Assembly: GCF_009905725.1 (NCBI RefSeq)
Contig: NZ_JAAAKV010000016.1
Location: 1-64,000 of the forward strand
Length of the DNA stretch: 64,000 nucleotides
Reading direction: 5' to 3'
Origin: Emticicia sp. CRIBPO
Lineage (GTDB): Bacteria; Bacteroidota; Bacteroidia; Cytophagales; Spirosomataceae
The notes below the pieces were generated by a model that made no database searches, was not told the DNA's origin, and was given only the letters and a program-made list of their open reading frames with translations. The translations under genes and the position numbers were made by a program. Numbering within the stretch: the stretch's first letter is position 1; each line of letters opens with the position of its first letter. Below are positions 34,852-42,126 of this stretch, in pieces.

Positions 34852-35073
34852 ATGAACATCTTATTCATTTCTGTTACAGAAACACAAGCAACGGCCTTTC
34901 TGTCATTTTGTACGGTCGCCTTTATTGTGGGCTTAATTCAGATATTTTACTTTAAGGGGGATATCATCAGGAAATTGATCTTATTAGCTTTGCTTTTGAT
35001 TCCGGTTATTGGGGTATTTCTAATGAATTTGGTTTTGTTTTATGAGAAGAGGAGGGGATTAAAGGGTATTTAA
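34852..35073 (+). CDS. Small two-helix membrane protein
   Basis: The ATG at 34852 (MNILFISVTE) gives 73 residues; an upstream GTG at 34825 is possible but less likely. Two hydrophobic segments (AFLSFCTVAFIVGLIQIFYF and LILLALLLIPVIGVFLMNLVLF) are separated by the short charged loop KGDIIRK. The C-terminus is basic (YEKRRGLKGI). I do not recognise a family. It sits between copies A and B of the structured repeat, with no neighbour in operon distance. Small membrane proteins of this shape include toxins and regulators, but nothing here decides. Confidence 0.5.
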   Translation: MNILFISVTETQATAFLSFCTVAFIVGLIQIFYFKGDIIRKLILLALLLIPVIGVFLMNLVLFYEKRRGLKGI

Positions 35074-35133
35074 GATGTATTTTTACTGAAAAGGTGCAGC
35101 GGGGGCTTGGACTTCGATATCTCTTCTTCTCTG

Positions 35134-35280
35134 TCTTACTTTTTTTTGGCGGAAAAAAAAGTAACAAAAAAAGCCGCAAAAATTCTAACTCGTAAATCTG
35201 AGAATTAGCTACTGAAAAGTTTGACGTTGGGAATTCTCAGCTTTACTCAGACAGAGAATTTTTAGTTTGGATGGTTCATT
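35134..35280. repeat. Structured dispersed repeat, copy B
   Basis: Same layout as copy A. The outer stem AAAAATTCT / AGAATTTTT is unchanged (35178, 35255). The inner stem is CTGAGAATT (35198-35206) / AATTCTCAG (35232-35240): both arms changed together relative to copy A. The poly-T / poly-A hairpin with loop GGCGG precedes it. Confidence 0.75.
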
Positions 35281-35300
35281 CGTTTCTATCCTTTTTCTCT

Positions 35301-35457
35301 GTCTTACTTTTTTTCGAAAAAAAAGTAACCGGGCGGCGTTCCGCAAAAAAACATTCAAAATTCTAATTCACAAATCCTAAAATTAAGTACTGAAAATCTT
35401 AACATTGGGAATTTTCGGCTTTGCTCAGACAGAGAATTTTTGGTTTGGATGGTTCAT
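35301..35457. repeat. Structured dispersed repeat, copy C
   Basis: Immediately follows copy B in the same orientation. The inner stem is CCTAAAATT (35376-35384) / AATTTTCGG (35410-35418), with one mismatch. The conserved GCTTTGCTCAGACAG and GGTTTGGATGGTTCAT tail are present. From 35458 to 35688 I see only the SymE leader and no other gene. Confidence 0.7.
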
Positions 35458-35688
35458 TTGTCTTTTATTCTTTTTCGTCGATTGATTTTATGCTTTCTTT
35501 GTGTCTTTCTGGCTATTCTTTTTTTATCGCCGATTGGCTTAATGTCTTCTTAATGAGCTTAATTCTTTAATGGTTTTGAGCTATAGAGAAGAGGTAATTT
35601 ACTCAAAATCGTTCAGTATATTATCCTCCGGGGGGATGGTGCAGCAGGGGCGTGGGGGCGAGATTTGTGGAAATAAAACACAATGATT

Positions 35689-35892
35689 ATGTCAAAACAA
35701 ACACGTCAACTGAAAGTCTACAGCAAAGCTTTTCTTCATGCGACTTTGTATCACCGGAGGTATGTGCTGGTGCCGCAGATTATCCTGCAGGGGCAGTGGC
35801 TCCAGGAAATCGGCTTTTTGAAAGGGGGCACGGTCGATGTCGCTTTCGAGGAAGGGAGGATCGTGGTGACTCCCGCGGCAACGCCTCAATGA
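35689..35892 (+). CDS. SymE-like type I toxin (SpoVT/AbrB-related fold)
   Basis: 67 residues from the ATG at 35689 (a second ATG lies two codons upstream). The core RQLKVYSKAFLH...YVLVPQIILQGQWLQEIGFL followed by GGTVDVAFEEGRIVVTPA matches the SymE toxin domain, in which P-x-I-x-L-x-G-x-W-L-x-E-x-G-F is the hallmark. Escherichia coli SymE is an SOS-induced protein repressed by the antisense RNA SymR and toxic when overproduced. Any antisense RNA here would overlap the leader upstream of 35689; I cannot see it directly. Convergent with the S9 peptidase gene. Confidence 0.8.
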   Translation: MSKQTRQLKVYSKAFLHATLYHRRYVLVPQIILQGQWLQEIGFLKGGTVDVAFEEGRIVVTPAATPQ

Positions 35893-35946
35893 TTCATCTA
35901 CTCACCTAACGTAACGATAGTGCTGCTGTGTGCATCGCAGAAGCAA

Positions 35947-35974
35947 ATAAGCCCGGGCCGAAACCCGGGCTTAT
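35947..35974. terminator. Bidirectional terminator between SymE-like and S9 peptidase genes
   Basis: ATAAGCCCGGG and CCCGGGCTTAT form a perfect 11-base stem with loop CCGAAA in the gap between two convergent genes. Confidence 0.75.
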
Positions 35975-36012
35975 ATGGTTTACCGCTTCACATTCCTGCT
36001 CAACGGTATCTT

Positions 36013-38340
36013 TTATGGCATCCGCATCACGGGGGCGTTTACCTGGTATTCGGCAGGGGGCTCTGAGCCTGCGAGGTAACGGACGAAATAATCCCAGCGG
36101 CGACGCATCATGTAGGGCGAAAACTGCCCGAAACTGTGGGCACTGCCCGGAAACATGATGAGGTCAAAATCTTTATTGGCCTTGATGAGGGCGTCTACCA
36201 CCAGCAGGGTGTTGTAAGGCGGCACGTTGTTGTCCATCATCCCGTGGGCGAGCATGAGCTTGCCCTTCAGGTTTTTGGCGTAGTTCTGGTTGGCCTGTGC
36301 CTCGTAGTCGGCGTTTTCGGCAAGGCCGTTGTAGCGTTCTCCCCAGTCGTCCTCATAGTTGCGGTTGTCGTGGTTGCCGGATTCTGATATGCCGACTTTA
36401 TAGAAATCAGGATAACGGAACATGGCTGCTGCGGCGGCAAAACCTCCGCCTGAATGGCCCCAGACGCCGACTTTGTTGGTGTCTATCGGGAAGGTCTTAG
36501 CCAGCTGCCTGATGCCGGTGATCTGGTCAGGGAGGGTATTTTCGGCCATGTTGCCGTAGTTCATGTCATGGTAGCTCTTGGAGCGGTAGGGATTGCTGGT
36601 GCCTTCGATCAGCACGACGATAAAGCCCAGCTCTGCGAGGCCCTGGTGGTCGCTTCTGGCGGCGGCAAAGGACCAGTTGCGGACACTGCCGCCCTGTGGA
36701 CCGGGATAGATGTAATTGACGACAGGGTATTTTTTGCCGGGTTCCATTTTAGAAGGGGTAAGCACGAGGCCGTAGATGTCGGTTTTGCCGTCGTGGGCTT
36801 TGAGCTTCACCGGGGCCGGGGCTTTCCAGCCTTTGGCCAGCAACCTGCTGATGTCGGTTTTCTCAAGCGGAGTGATGAGGTTACCGTTCATGTCGCGGTA
36901 TTCCATCACAGGGGGTACATCGGGCTGTGAATAGGTATCGAGGAAATAGTTGCCTGAAGGGGCCAGGGTGATGGTATGGTTGCCTTCGGCGGGCGACAAC
37001 AGGGTGAGGCCTTTGCCGTCAAAGCCGATCTTATAGAAATATCCGTAATAAGGCTGACCGGGCTCACGGCCGTGGCCCATGAAATAGAGGGTCCTGTTCT
37101 TTTCGTCGACTTTCAGCAGCCGGGCCACGAGCCAGTTGCCGGTGGTGATCTGGTTTTTCAGTTTACCTGTGGTGGCGTCATAGAGGTACATATGGCCCCA
37201 GTCGTCACGCTCAGAATACCAGAGGATTTCGTTGGAAGCGGCCAGGTAACGCCAGTTGATGGCTCCGCGGCCTGATTCGAACTGGGTCTTGACGGTTTCT
37301 TCAAAAACCTCTCTGACGGCCCCTGTGGTGGTGTTGGCAATGCGGAATTTCTCCTGCTTGTGGTCTCTGGAGGTAGAAAGGAAGGCCACCTCAGAGCCGT
37401 CGGCTTTCCAGTCGATATCGTCAAAAGTGCCGCTGCTGGCGATGTCGTCGCTCAAAGTGGCCCTGTGAGGGTCGGGGGCGATCTGCAGGGTGACGACTTT
37501 AGGATTTTCGACGTCGATGACGACCCGGTGAATCATGATGATTTCCTTGTCTCCGGGCAGCGGGTATTTCCAGGCTTTGAGCGTAGGCTTACCAACGTTA
37601 GTAGTCACGAGGTACATGTCGCTGGCGTTTCGCTGGTCTTGTTTAAAGGTAGCGATCTTCTTTGAATCCGGCGACCAACGCATGATGGGGCCGTCGCCTG
37701 ATTTCCAGCCGGCGTTGTCGGTGGCATAGCCGAAGTCTTTGACGCCATCGGTGGTGAGCTGGGTCTGTTTGCCGGAGGCCACATCCTTCACCCAAAGGTT
37801 ATGGTCTTTGAGGAAGGCCAGTTTTTTACCGTCGGGCGATAATATCTCCGCACTTCTGCGGCCTCTGGCGGGGGCGGCATTATCGGTTTCTCGGGCAGGG
37901 GTTTCAGGAGTGTTGTCTTCTGTCACCTGGCCGGACTTTAAATCATACTTCCACTTTTTGCCGGAAACAGGAAAGGTGACTGCTTTACCGTCTGCCGTGA
38001 AGCTGATGCTCTGAAACGGGAGTTTGTCGGCCGTGTAGGTTTTGCCGCTGGCTTTGGAGAGTGCCGCGGCGAGTTTCTGGTGATCAAAGGCCGGGGTCCG
38101 GGTTTTCTTTGCGGGGTCAACGAGGATAAACTCGGTGCCTTTGGCGTCAGAAACGGTGTACCAGAACCGGTCGTCAGCGAGCCAGTTGGGCCGGATGCTG
38201 CCGCGGTCAATGAACTGGTCGGTGTTGTAGACAAACTCCGAGGCCCGGTCGTAGTCTTTGGCCGTTAAAGTCTTAGCCTGCTGGGCAGAGGCAGTAAATG
38301 CCATCATCACAGCCGCCAGCAATGGTAAAGGTTTGTTCAT
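36013..38340 (-). CDS. S9 family (prolyl oligopeptidase / DPP-IV-like) secreted peptidase
   Basis: 775 residues with a signal peptide ending FTASAQQ. The N-terminal half is a DPP-IV-type beta-propeller (SPDGKKLAFLKDHNLWVKDV, MRWSPDSKKIATFK). The C-terminal alpha/beta-hydrolase has the nucleophile in VWGHSGGGFAAAAAM (Ser near residue 630), Asp in the MLAHGMMDNNVPPYNT region and His in FPGSAHSFG, so the triad is complete. DPP-IV-like enzymes release dipeptides from periplasmic peptides, often after Pro. Transcribed alone. Confidence 0.93.
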   Translation of the reverse strand: MNKPLPLLAAVMMAFTASAQQAKTLTAKDYDRASEFVYNTDQFIDRGSIRPNWLADDRFWYTVSDAKGTEFILVDPAKKTRTPAFDHQKLAAALSKASGKTYTADKLPFQSISFTADGKAVTFPVSGKKWKYDLKSGQVTEDNTPETPARETDNAAPARGRRSAEILSPDGKKLAFLKDHNLWVKDVASGKQTQLTTDGVKDFGYATDNAGWKSGDGPIMRWSPDSKKIATFKQDQRNASDMYLVTTNVGKPTLKAWKYPLPGDKEIIMIHRVVIDVENPKVVTLQIAPDPHRATLSDDIASSGTFDDIDWKADGSEVAFLSTSRDHKQEKFRIANTTTGAVREVFEETVKTQFESGRGAINWRYLAASNEILWYSERDDWGHMYLYDATTGKLKNQITTGNWLVARLLKVDEKNRTLYFMGHGREPGQPYYGYFYKIGFDGKGLTLLSPAEGNHTITLAPSGNYFLDTYSQPDVPPVMEYRDMNGNLITPLEKTDISRLLAKGWKAPAPVKLKAHDGKTDIYGLVLTPSKMEPGKKYPVVNYIYPGPQGGSVRNWSFAAARSDHQGLAELGFIVVLIEGTSNPYRSKSYHDMNYGNMAENTLPDQITGIRQLAKTFPIDTNKVGVWGHSGGGFAAAAAMFRYPDFYKVGISESGNHDNRNYEDDWGERYNGLAENADYEAQANQNYAKNLKGKLMLAHGMMDNNVPPYNTLLVVDALIKANKDFDLIMFPGSAHSFGQFSPYMMRRRWDYFVRYLAGSEPPAEYQVNAPVMRMP

Positions 38341-38601
38341 GTAATGTTATCGTTTTTTTTAACAGGATGAAGAAATGATTTTAACACAATAATAATACTA
38401 CAAAATAGCGGCAGTTCCAAACGTTATAAAGCGGGGATTTGCAGATAAGGGGCAAAATTCAGGGCGGGGTTTTGTAAACTCCGGAAATAATACAAACAGA
38501 CCAGGCCGGCGGCAGAAGAAAGATGGTGTTTTTTGAGGGGATGTTCCAACCAAAACGGCCCTGAAATGCTCTATAAAGAAAAAATCAACCAAATTTACCT
38601 T

Positions 38602-39294
38602 ATGAAAACTAGCTTTTATTTTACCTTTTTTGTTTTAGCCTTAGCGGTTTCGGGTTGTAAGACCGACGCCGTGGTGGACCCGGAAACGGATCCTCAGCGG
38701 ACCTCGCCTGTCAACAACTATGCCGGGAGAGACAGTGTGTTTACGGGAGCCTACCTGGGCATCAGCATCGGAGAAGACGCCGCAAAAACGTATGACATCA
38801 TCCAGTCGCTCCGCCCAAACAAAGGGGTGGATTATATCAATGTGGTGAGCAATTTTGTTCTGGATGTGACGAGCCTCCGCGGCAGGATTCCTTTGTACAG
38901 CTACCTTTTACTGGATGAATCCAGGGGCACAGATACGGGGGTGCAGATAACGCTGGAAAGCGGTAAAGTGAAGGTGATCTATCTGAACAGCGGCAAGAAA
39001 CTGAACCAGTGGCCGACAGGAGCCAACAGCAAATCGTCTGTAAGGGTGGGTGATAAAGCAGAGGACCTTCAGGCCAAGTTGCTGACTATCAGCAGAACGG
39101 CCAAATATTCGAATAAATTTCAACGCATTTTCTTAATGACCAAAAACGTAGACAAGGCTTACGACCCGGGCATGGGGCTGTCGCCGCAATGGTATTTCGG
39201 CTATAAAACGGCCACGGGTATGGATGTGGTGAAGACGTTTTTCAAGAACGGCAAGGTGGATCATTTTGAGATTGAGCACTATAAGGACTTGTGA
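38602..39294 (+). CDS. Hypothetical lipoprotein
   Basis: The ATG at 38602 starts a clean lipoprotein signal, MKTSFYFTFFVLALAVSGCK, with the lipobox at VSGC, so the longer frame from 38533 is not used. It gives 230 residues. The mature part has acidic and polar spacers, then segments such as AYLGISIGEDAAKTYDIIQS and VRVGDKAEDLQAKLLTISRT. These loosely suggest a BLIP-like or SmpA-like small beta domain, but I cannot assign a family. The motif TTTACCTTATG sits exactly at the start codon. Monocistronic. Confidence 0.75.
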   Translation: MKTSFYFTFFVLALAVSGCKTDAVVDPETDPQRTSPVNNYAGRDSVFTGAYLGISIGEDAAKTYDIIQSLRPNKGVDYINVVSNFVLDVTSLRGRIPLYSYLLLDESRGTDTGVQITLESGKVKVIYLNSGKKLNQWPTGANSKSSVRVGDKAEDLQAKLLTISRTAKYSNKFQRIFLMTKNVDKAYDPGMGLSPQWYFGYKTATGMDVVKTFFKNGKVDHFEIEHYKDL

Positions 39295-39475
39295 AATAAG
39301 GGGTTAAATTGTTTTACACGGAAGAGGGTATTTGCTGAATGGCGGATATCCTTTTTTTGTTGTTGGGGACAGGATTACGGATGTGCAGGATTTCGGATTG
39401 TCGCTCGAACTGACAAATTTCGGACAGGTCGAACGGAGGGTCAATATGTCTTAAAAACTATTTGCATTGATATTT

Positions 39476-39540
39476 CATCCCGCCGGGATGATTGAATCTT
39501 GAATCAGGCTATTTTACAGATATTTTGTCCCTCCGGGACA
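39476..39540. repeat. REP-like palindrome pair, second locus
   Basis: CATCCCGCCGGGATG (39476-39490) and TGTCCCTCCGGGACA (39526-39540), separated by 35 bases ending ACAGATATTT. The same pair, order and spacing occur at 15495-15560. It lies in the gap between the lipoprotein and ankyrin genes. Confidence 0.7.
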
Positions 39541-39686
39541 TTTAAAGCAGCCAAAATTGATAATTAAATGTCAATTTATATTTTCCAATTTCGTAAAAAA
39601 TGATACACATTGATGTGAGGCAAATTTAACTAAGCTTCTTTTGATCTTACTTGTCAAGTTTATAAATTAAAAAGAAATAATATCCA

Positions 39687-39825
39687 ATATAAAAATTCTC
39701 TGTTTGAGCAAAGCTGAAAACTGCGTAATGTTATCTTCAAAAGGAAAAGTTTTCAGATTTGTGAGTTAGAATTTTTGCTGTTTTTTTTGTTACTTTTTTT
39801 TCAGCCAAAAAAAAGTAAAACCCTT
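39687..39825. repeat. Structured dispersed repeat, copy D (inverted)
   Basis: Reverse-complement orientation relative to copies A-C. Outer stem AAAAATTCT (39691) / AGAATTTTT (39768); inner stem CTGAAAACT (39714-39722) / AGTTTTCAG (39748-39756), again with both arms changed together. It ends with the poly-T / poly-A hairpin. The remaining bases to 40184 hold only short protein-like fragments and the palindrome at 40139. Confidence 0.7.
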
Positions 39826-40138
39826 TAGTAATTCATTTGCAAGGTAGATGATCAACCTTCTGGTATCTTGCTGATAAACAGAAATTTAAGCAAATACGTC
39901 AATGGTAGCGGATTCGAGAAGCGGGATGATGTCATAATTTTTAGCAGTAAGCTGCACTCCAACATACTAAACGTGAAGTAGCTGTTCTCGACAGCTACGC
40001 TGGCAAACTTCGAACTCCCGTTCTCATTTGGGCTCGAGCTGACAAATTGAAAAAGGAAGAACCAACAAGAACAGAAAGGACAAACCAACAAGAAGAAAAA
40101 GGCGAACCGACATGAGAAAAAGAGCTAACTACCAAAAC

Positions 40139-40164
40139 GATTTACAATTTGTAAATTGTAAATC
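40139..40164. repeat. 26-base near-perfect palindrome downstream of the ankyrin gene
   Basis: GATTTACAATTT and AAATTGTAAATC flank GT. It lies 20 bases beyond the stop of the minus-strand ankyrin gene, so it could end its transcript, although the stem is A+T-rich. Confidence 0.45.
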
Positions 40165-40184
40165 TGTCTCATTCTGTTAAAAGA

Positions 40185-41054
40185 TCAGCCTTCTGCCCTA
40201 CTCCGCAGGTATTCGGCGATGAGGGTGAATTTGTTCCTGGTGATTTCATCGAGGTTTTCGTCGGTGAGCATATATCCGGCCCAGCCGGGGGGTGTGCTGT
40301 GGTAGATTTTGTCTTTCAGGTCGAGCCGGGCTCCCGCTTCCACCAGCAGCCTTACGGCTTCGATTGAGCCCGAGAACACGGCCTGGTGCAGGGGCGTGGC
40401 GTGGTGATGGAATCCGCTTTGTGGTGAGGGGTATTCATTGGGGTCGACACCCATGCTGAGCAACAGGGATACCATGTCAGTGTTGCTATAAAAACCTGCG
40501 GTGGCAAGGGCCGCGGCCTGTTCTCCTTTGTCTGCCAGCGGTGTCATCCGGATGACGTCGTCTTTCCAGCCGAGTCCTACGGCGGTACTGAGGGTCAGCT
40601 CCCCTCCTCTCCTGATCAGGTGGGCGGCGGCTTCGGGGTTGCCATGGGCCAGTGCACCGGCACCTCCGCCCGGCACAGCCCCGGCGTCGATGAGGATATC
40701 AATCATCGCAATCTGGGTGCCGCATTCTTTCAATATACGCCCCGTGGACGCAAGCCCGAGGGTATAATTCAGCTGAAACTGGCAGGTATCGGGGGCCTGC
40801 TTTTTTACCTGCTCAATAAGAAAAGCGGTTACTTCGGTGACATTGGCAGGGGTTGCTTCTATCCTGATGGGGTTATCTGCCACAAACCAGAGCAGATACG
40901 GGTGCTGGAAATATCCGGGTTCGGGAGCATCAAGCCTGTCGGTAACGAGCCGGGGATGAAGCTCCACCAGTTCTTTCAATAAAGGAAGATTTCCCGAGTC
41001 GATGGCTTCCACGGCGGCAAGAAATACGGGGTCTTTGATGTCGGTGTTTTTCAT
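40185..41054 (-). CDS. Cytosolic ankyrin-repeat protein
   Basis: 289 residues without a signal peptide. About six ankyrin units are visible: DPVFLAAVEAIDSGNLPLLKELVELHP, MIDILIDAGAVPGGGAGALAHGNPEAAAHLIRRGGE, TDMVSLLLSMGVDPNEY and TPLHQAVFSGSIEAVRLLVEAGARLDLKD. The C-terminus, ITRNKFTLIAEYLRSRAEG, is a capping helix. The arrangement is typical of stand-alone bacterial ankyrin proteins found near metabolic genes. The binding partner is unknown, and it is unrelated in detail to the periplasmic ankyrin protein at 3213. Confidence 0.85.
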   Translation of the reverse strand: MKNTDIKDPVFLAAVEAIDSGNLPLLKELVELHPRLVTDRLDAPEPGYFQHPYLLWFVADNPIRIEATPANVTEVTAFLIEQVKKQAPDTCQFQLNYTLGLASTGRILKECGTQIAMIDILIDAGAVPGGGAGALAHGNPEAAAHLIRRGGELTLSTAVGLGWKDDVIRMTPLADKGEQAAALATAGFYSNTDMVSLLLSMGVDPNEYPSPQSGFHHHATPLHQAVFSGSIEAVRLLVEAGARLDLKDKIYHSTPPGWAGYMLTDENLDEITRNKFTLIAEYLRSRAEG

Positions 41055-41104
41055 CAGGCGTTCTTTTCTTCTATAAAGATATGCACGAGAAAGGAAAAAA
41101 GAAA

Positions 41105-41165
41105 AAGCCTGCCCGGCCTGGCAGTTATGTCGGACGGGGAAAAAGCCCGCCCGGCTTATGGGGAG
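41105..41165. repeat. GC-rich dispersed repeat, second locus (inverted)
   Basis: GCCTGCCCGGCCTGGCAG, then GTCGGACGGGGAAAAAGCCC and GCCCGGC: the reverse complement of the unit at 22445-22610. It lies just upstream of the minus-strand ankyrin gene's start. Confidence 0.6.
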
Positions 41166-41273
41166 GAAGAGAAAACGAGCTGATCACAAGAGGTTTGAAA
41201 TTTTCATAGCTACTGAAACTAATAAAAATTCAACCCGGGTGTTATCCGCATAAAGCGTATTCTACAAGCACGT

Positions 41274-41815
41274 GCGACCCATTCAGGGTCGGAAATTCAC
41301 CATGATGAACATTTTCTATAAACATGTGAATCCTTTGGATTCATTAGCAGTAAATTCATCTTCACATCCGACCGACCCCGAAGCGGGTCGAATGTTTATA
41401 GAAAAGTATGGGTTACAACGAGCTGCGACCCAAACAGGGTCGAATGTTCGCCGCGATAAATGCTTCATGTAAAGATGTGAATTCCCTTGGATTCATTCGC
41501 AGTAAATTCATTTTCACGTCCGACCGACCCAGAAGCGGGTCGTATGTTTATAGAAAAGTATGGGTTACAACGAGCTGCGACCCAAACAGGGTCGAATGTT
41601 CGCCGCGATAAATGCTTCATGTAAAGATGTGAATTCCCTTGGATTCATTCGCAGTAAATTCATTTTCACGTCCGACCGACCCCGAAGCGGGTCGTATGTT
41701 TATAGAAAAGTATGTATTACAACAATCTGCGACCCAAACAGGGTCGAATGTTCGCTGCGATAAATGTTTCATGTAAAGATGTGAATTCCTTAGATTCATT
41801 CGCAGAGATTTTTTC
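41274..41815. repeat. 152-bp tandem repeat, about 3.6 copies, with paired palindromes
   Basis: GCGACCC...GGGTCG recurs at 41274, 41425, 41577 and 41729 (period 151-152). Each unit contains two small palindromes, GACCC-AAACA-GGGTC-like and GACCC-(C/A)GAAGC-GGGTC, plus a conserved TTTATAGAAAAGTATG. The period is not a multiple of three. The array ends exactly where a truncated YdjC/ChbG-like frame begins. Confidence 0.85.
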
Positions 41816-41948
41816 GGGTCAGCGGTATATCCATTGAGATTATACCTGTGCCAGGCAGCCTGGCCTTACGGGTGAGGCCGATGACGGCATCATCAATGTA
41901 GCCCATCAGTCCGAAATCGTTTGCGATGATCATGAGTTTACGGGCCAT
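41796..41948 (-). pseudogene. Truncated YdjC/ChbG-type carbohydrate deacetylase, N-terminus only
   Basis: From the ATG at 41948 the 50 residues begin MARKLMIIANDFGLMGYIDD and continue AVIGLTRKARLPGTGIISM. This matches the family opening (L-I-I-N-A-D-D-F-G-L, then a helix and the strand before the first loop); the usual second Asp of the metal site is N here (AND for ADD). Full-length enzymes have about 250-300 residues. The reading frame runs out into the 152-bp repeat array, so the C-terminal 80 percent is missing. I read it as a gene destroyed by repeat insertion or deletion. Confidence 0.6.
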
Positions 41949-42126
41949 AGTCAGGTAAGCGTCAAAGAAGCTTAGCCTCAAAGTGTTATACCGGATTAAG
42001 TCAGGATGTCTTTTAAAAAACTGTAAGGCATTTTTATTGTCCAGTACGGGTATTTGTTTAAATTCGCTTTTAAAGGCCGGGAGGTGTTCCGGCTTTGTCT
42101 TAATTACATTACTCAGCCTGACCGTT

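Noticed and set aside
36136-38268. Several plus-strand frames antisense to the S9 peptidase
   Set aside because: Shadow frames of a well-supported minus-strand gene; Val/Gly-rich with no domain.
39850-39978. Protein-like stretch LLINRNLSKYVNGSGFEKRD... on the plus strand
   Set aside because: No start codon in a sensible place and no family recognised. It may be a gene relic but evidence is too thin.
41272-41763. Three similar plus-strand frames (MGYNELRPKQGRMFAA...) in the 152-bp array
   Set aside because: They are the same repeat read in whichever frame happens to be open; the unit carries palindromes and no conserved start context.
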